From NCBI GenBank assembly GCA_027922465.2, contig BQMF02000060.1, positions 806,001-870,000 of the forward strand: a DNA stretch of 64,000 bases, given 5' to 3'. A program made the translations under genes and the position numbers. The notes under the pieces were generated by a model. The model was not told where the DNA came from. It ran no database searches and saw only the letters and a list, made by a program, of their open reading frames with translations. Of the stretch, positions 55,202 through 64,000 are shown piece by piece. The stretch is from Turritopsis dohrnii. Its lineage: Eukaryota; Cnidaria; Hydrozoa; Anthoathecata; Oceaniidae. Positions within the stretch are counted from its first letter, which is position 1, and each line of letters begins with the position of its first letter.

Positions 55202-56041
55202 TTAATCAATCGTTACAAAATCATCTTCATCCAAATCATCGTCAAGCAGGTTGAAGTCGACGTTGGCTTCTTCAACGTCGGAATCGGTTGATGAGAATGG
55301 GTCATCGTGAAGCTCGTCATTGAATAACAGGCTTGTTTGATTTTTCAACGTATCTCTCCCAATGGAGCAGGGTTGGTTTTCTTTAAGGCAATGAATCAAG
55401 CCATCCTCACTTCCGTCTGTTTTGATGTTGAGAGCACAGCCTTTAAAAGAAGCAATGATCTGTTCCTTTGTGATTTTTTGCCAGCCGTCTGTGATCCATG
55501 TAATTACCAACTTCCTTGGAGCCGGTTTCATATTTCCGGATTTAAATGGCTTATTCCAACAGACATCTGGAGCTTGGATGCATTTGGTGCAACCACACGG
55601 AATCAACGCACTGTCAACTTTGATTTATTTAAGCCTTTTGTTCACTGACTCAGTCATGTATGCCTCAAACGTATCCAAACTAATAGACGCTTGCCAAACG
55701 AAATTTTTGTAACCATCCTTCACTTGTAACAAACGCATCCCTCAAAGCTGTGTTTTATTCATTTGTTTCATCGTGAATAGCTTTCGCATTTATCATGATT
55801 AGCTTACGAGACACCCGCAGCGTTTTTGCTCTGCGCTCAAATATCCACCTCGAGATTTCTTCTTCCAATTCTGCACTTTGTATTTTACGGCCCCCACCAT
55901 CGACACGCTTACGATTTAAATTTGTTGCACTTTCTTGGACAACCACTCTCGTACTCTTTTACGATCAGCTTTGACTTTTTCAGCACTTTTTTTTATCGAA
56001 GTCTCTTGGGCGTATTTGATAACCTGCTTGTTAAAGTTCAT
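55202..56041 (-). pseudogene. Pogo-like transposase with deleted catalytic core
   Basis: Minus strand from Met at 56041: MNFNKQVIKYAQETSIKKSA (psq-type helix-turn-helix), KRVREWLSKK, a frameshift, RKRVDGGGRKI, ELEEEISRWIFERRAKTLRV (CENP-B-type DNA-binding domain), FVTSEGWLQKF, then directly IPCGCTKCIQAPDVCWNKPF and VITWITDGWQKITKEQII, and an acidic C-terminus ending at 55202. The DDE core between EGWLQKF and the IPCGCTKCIQ block is missing, with a stop near 55640. A non-autonomous derivative. Confidence 0.75.
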
Positions 56042-56149
56042 TGGGTATGCTTTTATTTTTCCTCCCTTGTGGGAAGTTGCTTAGTTTTCGTCCTCCATTA
56101 TTGAAGTAGTAGTTTTGAATGCAGTACACAAAAATGCGGAAGCCGAAAA

Positions 56150-56290
56150 GGGCCAATCGACATTTCTGAACAGAATCTGAATCAGAATTCCAAGTTAAAA
56201 TCCGAGTTTCAAAGTTTAAATCTGCGTTTCAAAGTTGAAATCTGCATTTCAAAGTTCGAATCTGCAAATTTAAATTTCATTTTTTGGATT
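56150..56290. repeat. Subterminal CTGCGTTTCAAAGTT repeats
   Basis: Four to five diverged copies of a roughly 20-base unit (AAATCTGCGTTTCAAAGTTG) next to the left end of the 4 kb element; the inverted counterpart is at 60085-60180. Possible transposase binding sites. Confidence 0.7.
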
Positions 56291-57820
56291 TCTGCGTAAG
56301 CAAGAAATACTTTACGATCGTCCGTGTTTTTCTGGTTTTTTTTTCATCTTACTGTCCAAACCTACGCATTTTTGTTTCTTAAATTTCATTGGTTCATAAA
56401 AAAGCCGTCTCAATCGTGATTGGTGCATAATGCCCGATTTCTACGAAAGGGTGCTAATTTAGCCACCTCCACTTAAATAGCGATAGTTTATTGGCTGATT
56501 TTCGCCATGCCATGTGATCGTCCACAAAACGTTTTAAAAATGGCAGCGAAAGAACGTGTGACTAGTTTGCTAAAAGTTTCTTTGATGGAAATATGGCTTT
56601 AAAAGAAGTTAATACAGCTTATAATTTTATATAAAGAATTGCATTACTGTTGGGAACTTATCATGTTCACAAAATTAAATTACAGTGTGGTTATTCTGTT
56701 TTTTGAAAGAAGTTTTCTCGAAGTTTAAAATATGAAAACAGTGCCAATACATGGTGTGTGGAAGAAAAGGTATTTCTTGTTTTATTTTTTGCTCCAAGCC
56801 TTTTTAGATATGAAAGACCTTCGTGTATTTTGTATGTGTATGCATGTTTGAAGTTGATTTTTAGAAGCTTTTGGATTTTTAAAGCTCAGCTTAGCTTCCT
56901 TTCAGCTTCTCCCCAACATCACCAACATATATGCACTTTATACAGCTATTTATACTATATTTAGTAGCAATTTTTGGATGTATTCTGGCTATATCAGCTT
57001 ATCTCTTTTCTCCTTACGTATGTTGTATTTTTTTTAACTTTTAGATTAGATATGAGCTTTAATTTCTAAGTAATTATTATTGTGATATTTATATTTTTCA
57101 TACTGAGGAGATCAATATAGAAACTTTATATATTAGTTTGTGCTGCCCAAAGGATATGTTGGTTACCGCCAGTATACACAATCTTTTTATCGGACTCGTT
57201 ATATTTAATGTGGTTAAATTAAAGTTTCGTATTGTGTCGATGCACTTTTTTGGAGTACGTGGGTGGCAAATATCCAGTAACAATCATTCAGCTTATTCGT
57301 ACAAAAAAACAGATCTTCATAAATGATCTCCGCGATAGCATAAAGAAAAGCCCCTTTTTTATGTTATGGTAGGCTGACTTTCTTGACGAACATTGTCAGT
57401 CGCATTAATATTTTTGTTTATTTAATGTTGATGCTTCTCGAGCTGAATGATGTGACTGTCTTAGTTTTGCAGGACTAGTGTGCTAGTGTGGCATTTTCAG
57501 CAGCAAAGCGTGCAGAAATCCTTCTGCCCGGTAGGGCATCTTGTTTAAGTTTATATTGTACTGCATTATTAATATTGCACTATCTTTGGTAATGGTTTAG
57601 ATACATGTAAACATGTTTTGTGGACGACAACGCCAAGATGGAGAATTGTTTTGCGCCACATGTAAAAGTAAGAAGGCATGGGGAGATGTGGAGGCAAGCA
57701 GTTTTGAAAGTGAAAGGATATCATAGTGCATTACTTTAAAAAGGGTTTCACTCATCGCTCAATTTTTATGTTTCTGGCTAAGTACAATGATATAAACATT
57801 AGTATAAAGAATAACGAAAT
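56291..57820. other. Noncoding left part of the 4 kb element
   Basis: No supported gene. The small ORFs here lack family features; a reading MFCGRQRQDGELFCATCKSK at about 57612 has one CxxC only and is not called. Confidence 0.4.
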
Positions 57821-58706
57821 TTGTTTATAAGCTTTTCGGCTTACGCCATCTTCAGTAAAAGTCTCAGAACCCTTAAGCGTCATTTACATTCGTATAACAT
57901 AAAGAAGAGAAGTTCAGCTTTTACTGAGGATCAGATTATGCAAATCATCAGAAATGAAATACAAGGAGGGCCATTATCTTTATGCGGCTACAGAAGCATG
58001 TGGAATAAATTGCGCACAACATACGGTATAACGATTGGTAGAGACACTGTCATGCATACCGATGGGTACAACGTATGGTTTTCCCATTCACGGTTGCGTC
58101 GATGGATTTTCAAGGAAAGTCGTATGGTTGAAGGTTGTTAGAAGTAATAACAATCCTGTAATACCAGGAAATCTTTTTCTTCGTACTGTTGAAGAAACTA
58201 GGTGTTTGTCGAAAGGTAATAAACGGATTGTGGCTCTGAAAATGGGCATATCGCCGCTATACAAAGCATGCTGGTCGACCCCAGTGCTCATAAATTCGGA
58301 ACGTCTCCTGCTAACCAGAGAATCGAAAATTGGTGGTCTCATTATAAACGGGGATTTACGGCGTGGGTTATTGATTTTTTTTGACTAGTGAAGACTAGTT
58401 CACGAGGGTCAGTTGGTATAAGGTCATCCTGTACATATGGAAGCTGTGTGGTTTGTTTTCGCAAACTTTCTGCAAAGAGAACTTGATGTGGTGAAAGAGG
58501 AGTGGAATTTGCATTATATTCGTCGTTCTAACTTTACTAAAGTTTTTGGCATTCCAGAGGAGTTGTATTTTCTACCAGAGACACGTGGACATTCAGACTG
58601 TGATATACCAGTTGGTAAAAAAGATATTGAAAGCATTTTAGATAATAAAAAAAAAACATATACGTGGAGGGAGAAGTTGCTATGGTATCTCACGACAAAA
58701 CATTAA
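57821..58706 (+). pseudogene. rve-type DDE integrase/transposase, broken
   Basis: Pieces in three frames: LCGYRSMWNKLRTTYGITIG with RDTVMHTDGYN (first Asp); after a frameshift GFPIHGCVDGFSRKVVWLKV and VRSNNNPVIPGN; after another shift TDCGSENGHIAAIQ (second Asp) and FGTSPANQRIENWWSHYKRG (catalytic Glu); then MEAVWFVFANFLQRELDVVK and YIRRSNFTKVFGIPEELYFL. The order matches integrase-core proteins common in fish and cnidarian genomes. VMH and HTDGYN are directly fused, so a segment before the first Asp is deleted. Not functional as it stands. Confidence 0.8.
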
Positions 58707-59010
58707 CTGATTACTTTACACATGTCATCCAGATAGAAAATTTAAATTATCCTCCTGAAGATTGGAATGAAGCTAAGTTATTATTATTATTATTATTATT
58801 TGAAACACTGATTGCGCGATCAGGATGTTAATACCTTAACATGAGAAAAAACACATTACACATGCAGTTGTATGTATAACTTGTACACTAGCCAATAACA
58901 TAATTACAGAATGACACATGATAATAGTGAACAAAATAATAAACAAAAAAGTTCCTTTTGTTTTCTTTAGCATTTTCCGAATCCACATTCACCTTTAAGA
59001 GACATCACGA

Positions 59011-60043
59011 TCAAGCTTCACTCATGTCTTTCTCCGACAAAATGTGCACCGGCAGTTCCACACTTAATGAACATGTAATAACCGTTGGCAAACATTTACA
59101 TTTAGTCCCGTGCTGAGATAAAGGACAGTCATGTTTAAAGCGAACAGTGTAATAAGGTGTGAGTCCAAGAGGTGGTACAGTCGATGACCCAGTTAAATAT
59201 TTCATAAATCTTCCTCCTGATATTTCAAAATTCTCTAAAACAAATAAAATTAAGATTTAACTTACAGGGAATAAATGGCAGGAAGGAAACGAGCCAGGAA
59301 TTCAAAACTCACACGATTTGTTCGTCTATTGGTATACGTTAAATGTATACGTTAAATGCAAGTGATTTCAATTCACAATTGCAACAGTTGAGACAATACT
59401 GTAATTGCGAAAACTCGCCATCCATGAAACAGACTTAATAACAACCAGTCTCTAGGCTCTTTTTAGTACTTCCAGTTTCACTGAGTTCTGGTGTTAGCAT
59501 CTGTATGAAGGTATCAAATTCCCATTTGAATACATTAGATGGACTGAATACTGGCAGGAACACATTTTCATTTTGTTTCATTTTCACATCCAAAATGCCA
59601 AAGCATTTCAGACCTTCTGTTATCTCACTCAATGCCGTCATCAACGGTTCAATCTTTGACTTTATAAACATAGATCTAAAAAACAAAGTACATTAACCTA
59701 CCTTAGTGGAATAAATTTTTGGAAGAATTTTGTTTGGCAAATATTGAGATTAATACTTTTACCCTTTAATGTGAAAGGCACTTTACAGGGATTAACTTTT
59801 GAGGGATTAAATTTTGCAGATGGGGTCAAAATTTGTAAATTCCGTGAAATTTAATTTAGCACTTAAAGTACGTATTCAAGATTAAGCATACCTGAGAATG
59901 TCAACTTTATCGACAATTTTTGCTTTCGATGGATTACAATCATTATGTGCTTCGAGTGTTTCTTTCTTCAACCCACATTTAACACAGAATTTTCCGGTGA
60001 CCTTATTGCCACATTGGCCGCAATAACAACAAGTTTCCGCCAT
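59011..60043 (-). CDS. Zinc-ribbon plus HECT-like protein, partial gene model
   Basis: Minus-strand exons 60043-59892 (MAETCCYCGQCGNKVTGKFC, a zinc ribbon with paired CxxC), 59675-59435 or earlier (SMFIKSKIEPLMTALSEITE, phases agree) and 59234-59011 (GGRFMKYLTGSSTVPPLGLT, CLPTVITCSLSVELPVHILS). The last exon matches the end of a HECT E3 ligase lobe (F-x-T-G-S, P-x-A/V-x-T-C); TC holds the catalytic Cys position. Most of the HECT domain is missing between exons 2 and 3, so exons are missed or deleted. Such HECT-like (G2E3-type) genes recur in transposons. E3 activity is not established. Confidence 0.6.
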
Positions 60044-60399
60044 TTTACTTTTTTATAAAAACCGACTTCGTAAAACTACCGGTTTTTAAAACACGGATTT
60101 GCAAAACTTTGAAACTCGGATTTACAAAACTTTGAAATGCGGAATTAAACATTGAAACGCAGATTTAAATTTCGAAATGTAGATCCTGCTGCTGAGATAT
60201 GTCGATTCGCCCTTTCCAAAAATCGTTCGCAAAACATCTAATTATAATAATCCGCAATCGTGTGTAACACATTTAACTTAGAGAGTGATGGTTTTTTTTA
60301 AATATTTACGGCCAAAACGCTTTTTTCTTTTGACTATGGCGAATCTGATAACACTTTTCAAAATCATATTCAAGAAACATAAGTGGATAAGTTTAGAGT

Positions 60400-60524
60400 C
60401 ATGCACAGAATCAACTTCAGAAGTCTACAAGAGGACATCATGTGTATAAAACTGCATGGAGCCCATACCTTCAAAAAGAACTTGATGCAAACCATGACAA
60501 AAGAGGAGAAGCGTTAGAATGCGA

Positions 60525-60557
<33 letters not shown>

Positions 60558-60881
60558 GAATATTTATTACTAAACATTGCCATAGGAATTTACAAAACTA
60601 CCGAAAATAAAGAGAAAGAGCTGGTTGGACACGTACCAATTGAACTTTCTAGCCTTCTTTACCATTTTTTTAACAACAGCAAGGAAAATTTTATCAAAGT
60701 AACCGTGATAGGCAAACGGAAACGTGAAGTAGGGCTTGCTGCACCAGCAAAATTCGAATGTTTTACAAACTGTAAACGGAAGGCAGTCGTACTGGATGAA
60801 GAAATGTCAAAAAGAAAGAAGAAATCTGTTGCCTATTTCATCAAGAAAAAGTTTATCATAAGAAATTTCCTTCTTTTTTGA
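60400..60881 (+). pseudogene. HIRAN-like domain fragment
   Basis: Plus strand: TSEVYKRTSCVYKTAWSPYL, QKELDANHDKRGEA, interrupted by an ATT microsatellite (60521-60556), then ELVGHVPIELSSLLYHFFNN and FIKVTVIGKRKREVGLAAPA. The order (vyk..W.P..ge.L....e..N..D.yAv, then vGHvPxelS) is a HIRAN-like pattern seen in many repetitive invertebrate proteins. HIRAN domains bind DNA ends in HLTF-type proteins, but here it is probably part of a decayed repeat. Confidence 0.5.
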
Positions 60882-61586
60882 ACTTTACTTAATATATGAT
60901 TTTTAAATACAGTTATTAAATCAGCTTTTAATCGCTTTTATTATTTTTTACCCGCTTCTTGGTTACGTATATATATATGTATACAGTGTGTATTATGATT
61001 GTAGCTCTCTCGTGGAGATGTATCACAAAAAAAAACTGCTAAACGTGCTACAGGAATTTCGACATTGTATGATAGAGTAAAACATTGTAATAGTAAAACA
61101 TTTCTTTCTTAAGAAAAAATATTAATTAAAACTCTTTTAAAGGGTAGTAGTGATATAACTAAAGTCAATAAAACTTTCCTAAGATAATAAAATATATACA
61201 TTTTTTGAATACTACAAAAATAGAAAACTGCACCAAAGAGATCTCAAAACACAGAAGACACATGGTCGTTTCATTCATGAAGAACACACAGTTAGTACCA
61301 GAAATGATGAGAGAGTGGCTTTGGTATAGCGCAGTTTAATACATATTTCATACGATGGCTGCCTGTGGATCCTCGTAATGAAAGGACGTTGTGCTTTGAT
61401 GATGTGAAACTGGTCTCATAGGTTCGTAGCCTCTGGTTTGGATGGCAAAGGGGAATTCACTGGTGAACCTAAAACATTAAGGTTTTTCACAATTAGCTAA
61501 TTAGTTTATAACTATATAGATTCCGGCAAAAAGAAAGCATTGCGAACAACCATGAAATAGTAAATAATGCTAATAAGTATATTTAC
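60882..61586. other. Downstream region of the Ig-domain gene
   Basis: Includes a possible last exon on the minus strand, about 61468-61351, reading EFPFAIQTRGYEPMRPVSHH and SFHYEDPQAAIV before a stop. Its acceptor phase does not fit the 61587-61645 exon unless another splice site is used. Confidence 0.4.
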
Positions 61587-62887
61587 TTTCACCGACTCCA
61601 CAGCTTCTTCATGATCTGGAAAAGTGATCTTTGGTGCAACATTTTCTATAGTATTAACAAAGAACGAGAGAAATTTGAAATATTCAAAATAAAAAAGACA
61701 ATGCAATAAGTGAGTGAATTGCGATTTTGAAAAATCATTAAAAATGATAACATCCATGTTATTAAAAAGTACCATTATTTTATGGTGAGCTGATAACAAA
61801 GAACCAAAAAAGCATCATTAAAATTGAAATGGGTTAGTCCTGTAGTCTTGTAAATTTTACATTAAGTACAAAGCAACAAAGTATTTTCTGTAATAAGATT
61901 GATTAACTATCGTAAACGTTTCTTGACTGTGTGAGCCAATGATTTAAAAAAGAACGTCTATAGGAAAGGTTTCTGTTTAGTGGCTTTCATTCTATCATGA
62001 CTTCCAGAAGAAGTAAAATTTTGTTAACCTACTTGTTACAATAACTCTTCCCAGTTCTAATTCTATCTCTTTTCCTCCTTTAACGTATGCACTGCACTGA
62101 TAGTATCCTGTATCACGCGAAACTACATTTGACACAACGAATGCTTGTCCAACTTTACTCACACGATCTTGAAAGCTGGGAAGTGCGTTCACAAATGGAA
62201 CAGACGAAGACATGCGTTTATTTAAAAACACAGTAGCATCTATGATATTAGTTGTGCAATTGATGGTAAACGATTCTTCCACAGAAACAAATTTCATTGG
62301 TGGTATTAGAGGATTGTTTTTGAAATACCACGGTTCAGCCACAAATTTCAAATTCTCTAGAATATTAAAAAAAAAAAAAACAATTTACATAGGCAGTATA
62401 TCTCCTAACAAAATCGCCAATAATTATACCAATTCTGATCATAATCATGGCTAAATAGCATGATCTCTAAAGATAATGTACTATTACATATGGAGCTGAG
62501 AGTTAAAATAAAATAATAAATAACAATGCAATAAGTGAATGAAGCGAAACTTACTTGCTAGCTCCACCTTAACTGACTTTTGAGTTGGATGACGAGTTCC
62601 AACTTTGCGCTTACAAACGTATGTGCCAACATCACTTTGACTAAATTGATTGAATACAAGCATTTCAACATCAATATATTGGCCATCGCTAGTCCGCTCT
62701 TCACTTCTTATAATTCTTGACTCATCAATTAACTGCAATGTTCCACCAACATCACGATACCAATTCAAATAGGAATCCTTCACAGATGGTTTGCCAATTT
62801 GCTTACATGTCAAGGTTTCTTTTTCCTGCAGCGCAAACTCAACCACTGGCAAGTCTGGATAAATTTCAGGGTCCCTATCCCTGTAAT
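61587..62887 (-). CDS. Immunoglobulin-superfamily protein, partial
   Basis: Minus-strand exons 62887-62555 and 62356-62033, each one Ig domain and each phase 1 at both ends, the standard layout for exon-shuffled Ig genes. Domain 1: KETLTCKQIGKPS, YLNWYRD, DVGTYVCKRKV. Domain 2: ESFTINCTTNII, DTGYYQCSAYV. A short third exon, 61645-61587, reads NVAPKITFPDHEEAVES. Cys pairs, Trp (domain 1) and the D-x-G-x-Y-x-C box are intact. The 5' exons (signal peptide) would lie at higher coordinates, perhaps beyond the window; no transmembrane segment is seen. Probably a secreted or surface adhesion/recognition protein. Confidence 0.75.
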
Positions 62888-63060
62888 CTGAAATGATAAA
62901 CATTAGTACCTATGAAAATATAGTGCCTCAGAGCTAACAAAACAGTTGTTGATGGCAAATGCTTTAAGGCAAACAAAAAGATGGAAATAGCATGAAAACT
63001 GTAAATTAATAATACTTCAAGACCTGAATTCAAGATTTAGGGGCTGGGTAAATGGGAGAA

Positions 63061-63322
63061 ATTATCCCACTTAGCCGGGACAGAAATTCTTATGGGTGTT
63101 CTTTGTCCCGAGTTTTCATGAAAAAACCCATCCCAGAAAAGCGGGACAGAACTTTATCCGCCATCTTTAAAGCTTGCTTTGAAAATTATTTCTCACACGC
63201 ACGCAGCTGATGTCAGATAAAATCTAAAATCGTCCCGTCTCGGTGTTATATGAGCAAAAAACGTCCCAGCTACACGACATGCGGTTTCTCTGCAAGCGAG
63301 ATGCCGTTTAAGCGGGATGATT
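63061..63322. repeat. Short inverted-repeat (MITE-like) element
   Basis: Inverted ends TTATCCCACTTAGCCGGGAC and, reversed, TCATCCCGCTTAAACGGCAT enclose about 260 bases rich in GGGAC/GTCCC motifs. No coding content. Confidence 0.55.
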
Positions 63323-63439
63323 TTTTTATCATATAACCGAAATTTGATAAAATAAAAGAAATGAATTCAATAACGAGATCTTGTTAAAACGTTTAATTGA
63401 AATAGCTTAGTCATGTATTCTTGTACCCAGTAATCACAA

Positions 63440-63640
63440 AGGCGTTGTTTGGACGTTGTTTGGACGTCGTATTCCATCGTCGCTTGACGGTCGTTTAATG
63501 GTCGAAATGGAAACACCAAAACAACGTCGGATTTTGACGTCAAAACGACGATTAAAAATAGCCAAAAATGACGTTGTACGGATGTTGTGCTACGGTCAAA
63601 TGACCGAAAACAACATTGAATTGACGTTGTAGCATGGTCA
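63440..63640. repeat. ACGTTG/ACGTCG motif block
   Basis: Many copies of GGACGTTGTTTGGACGTCGT-like words, GGTCGTTTAATGGTCGAAAT and GACGTTGT in about 200 bases. Similar in style, not in sequence order, to the CAACGTTG block at 27590-27730. Confidence 0.65.
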
Positions 63641-63673
63641 AATTAACGCGAAGGGTAATGACAGCAAATGAAA

Positions 63674-63745
63674 AGTCAGCAGCTTGAATCGAACCATGAT
63701 CTCTCGCTTGAACTCTGAGAGTGGTAACCACTACACTACGGATCC
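63674..63745 (-). repeat. tRNA-like SINE head
   Basis: Minus strand from 63745: GTAGTGTAGTGGTTACCAC (A-box-like), an anticodon-arm-like CTCTCAGAG...CGAGAGATC part, then GGTTCGATTCAAG (B box). The 3' end does not pair with the 5' GGATCCG, so it is not a working tRNA gene. Placed right next to the ACGTTG block, it is likely the promoter head of a tRNA-derived SINE. Confidence 0.55.
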
Positions 63746-64000
63746 TTGAGAGAAAAAATGCCATGTAACTTTTGCTTGCTTTTTAAAACATGCAACTGTT
63801 CGCAGTGTACAGTTCACAAACCATCGTTTCTTTCTTAATCTTAGATTATATTAATTCATTCAAATTGAATAGATAATGGAAGACACATTTTTCATGGGTT
63901 TCAAGATAATAACCTTACGAACTAAATTGAATATAAAATGCAAAGTTCTTTTGACGTCGAAAGAAAGTCAGTATTGACTGTAAGTAAATAAATGATTTTA
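63746..64000. other. Window end, nothing recognised
   Basis: AT-rich sequence without coding evidence. Confidence 0.4.

Larger units (their letters stand above)
56147..60217. mobile_element. About 4 kb DNA transposon, rve integrase and HECT-like gene
   Basis: Inverted ends AAAGGGCCAATCGACAT at 56148 and, reversed, AAAGGGCGAATCGACAT ending at about 60217. Next to each end is a block of about 20-base repeats: AATCTGCGTTTCAAAGTT-type at 56185-56275 and CGGATTTGCAAAACTTTGAA-type at 60090-60175. Two genes face each other inside: an integrase-like gene on plus and a zinc-ribbon/HECT-like gene on minus. This fits a eukaryotic rve-type DDE transposon (IS3EU- or Ginger-like); the precise superfamily and target duplication are unresolved. 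Confidence 0.7.

Noticed and set aside
58777..58800. ATT microsatellites (also 9186-9203 and 60521-60556) as CRISPR-like or satellite arrays
   Set aside because: Simple trinucleotide runs only; no spacer structure.
61512..61799. 95-residue minus ORF over the third Ig-gene exon
   Set aside because: It reads through an acceptor and a donor; only 61587-61645 is treated as exon.
63674..63745. Functional tRNA gene
   Set aside because: The 5' and 3' ends do not form an acceptor stem; only the internal promoter boxes fit.

Overview
The window is animal nuclear DNA: AT-rich, with GT-AG introns, four recognisable metazoan housekeeping genes, an immunoglobulin-superfamily gene, and many eukaryotic transposons (hAT, pogo/Tigger, TTAA-target, Tnp2-like, rve-integrase, DIRS). 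The mix of transposons suggests an early-branching invertebrate, most likely a cnidarian. That is an inference from family resemblance; no species is claimed.

Layout. 1-15344 is a compact host block, all on the plus strand: the 3' part of MED27, a two-exon nocturnin-like gene, a 20-exon TRAPPC9/NIBP (TRS120-type) gene, and a NUDT16-like Nudix gene. TRAPPC9 intron 5 holds a nested transposon stack: a decayed hAT element (4511-8332) that itself contains two TTAA-flanked insertions (5388-6016, and 6323-7568 with a THAP remnant). From 16565 the sequence is almost all mobile DNA. A DIRS-type tyrosine-recombinase retrotransposon (16995-23030) carries Gag, RT, RNase H, methyltransferase-like and recombinase regions between inverted terminal repeats, plus the apparent last exon of a host RGG-box gene.

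The dominating structure is two back-to-back giant palindromes: 21735-41817 (arms about 10.0 kb, 110-base spacer) and 41820-54599 (arms about 6.25 kb, 275-base spacer), abutting with two filler bases. Arm identity is very high but not perfect. If the arm running 31.8-41.8 kb is called A and the arm running 41.8-48.1 kb is called B, the order is rcA-A-B-rcB. B followed by A would form one continuous locus: B ends inside the N-terminal part of a hAT transposase whose remainder opens A, the two hAT termini lie one in B and one in A with matching TTGAA flanks, and the Tnp2-like transposase gene interrupted by that hAT element is split the same way. So the palindromes look like a rearranged (tandem-duplicated or circularised, then inverted) copy of a roughly 17 kb transposon-rich segment, or like an assembly artefact of that kind.

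Inside the arms are a multi-exon gene ending in a ParB/sulfiredoxin-like domain, a zinc-finger fragment of MULE/FLYWCH type, split Tnp2-like and hAT transposases, a TA-flanked deleted Tigger element, an uncharacterised basic protein, and dense short-motif repeats. To the right of the palindromes are a deleted pogo transposase (55202-56041), a roughly 4 kb transposon (56147-60217) carrying a broken rve-type integrase and, on the opposite strand, a zinc-ribbon plus HECT-like gene, a HIRAN-like fragment, a spliced two-Ig-domain gene on the minus strand, a small inverted-repeat element and a tRNA-like SINE head.
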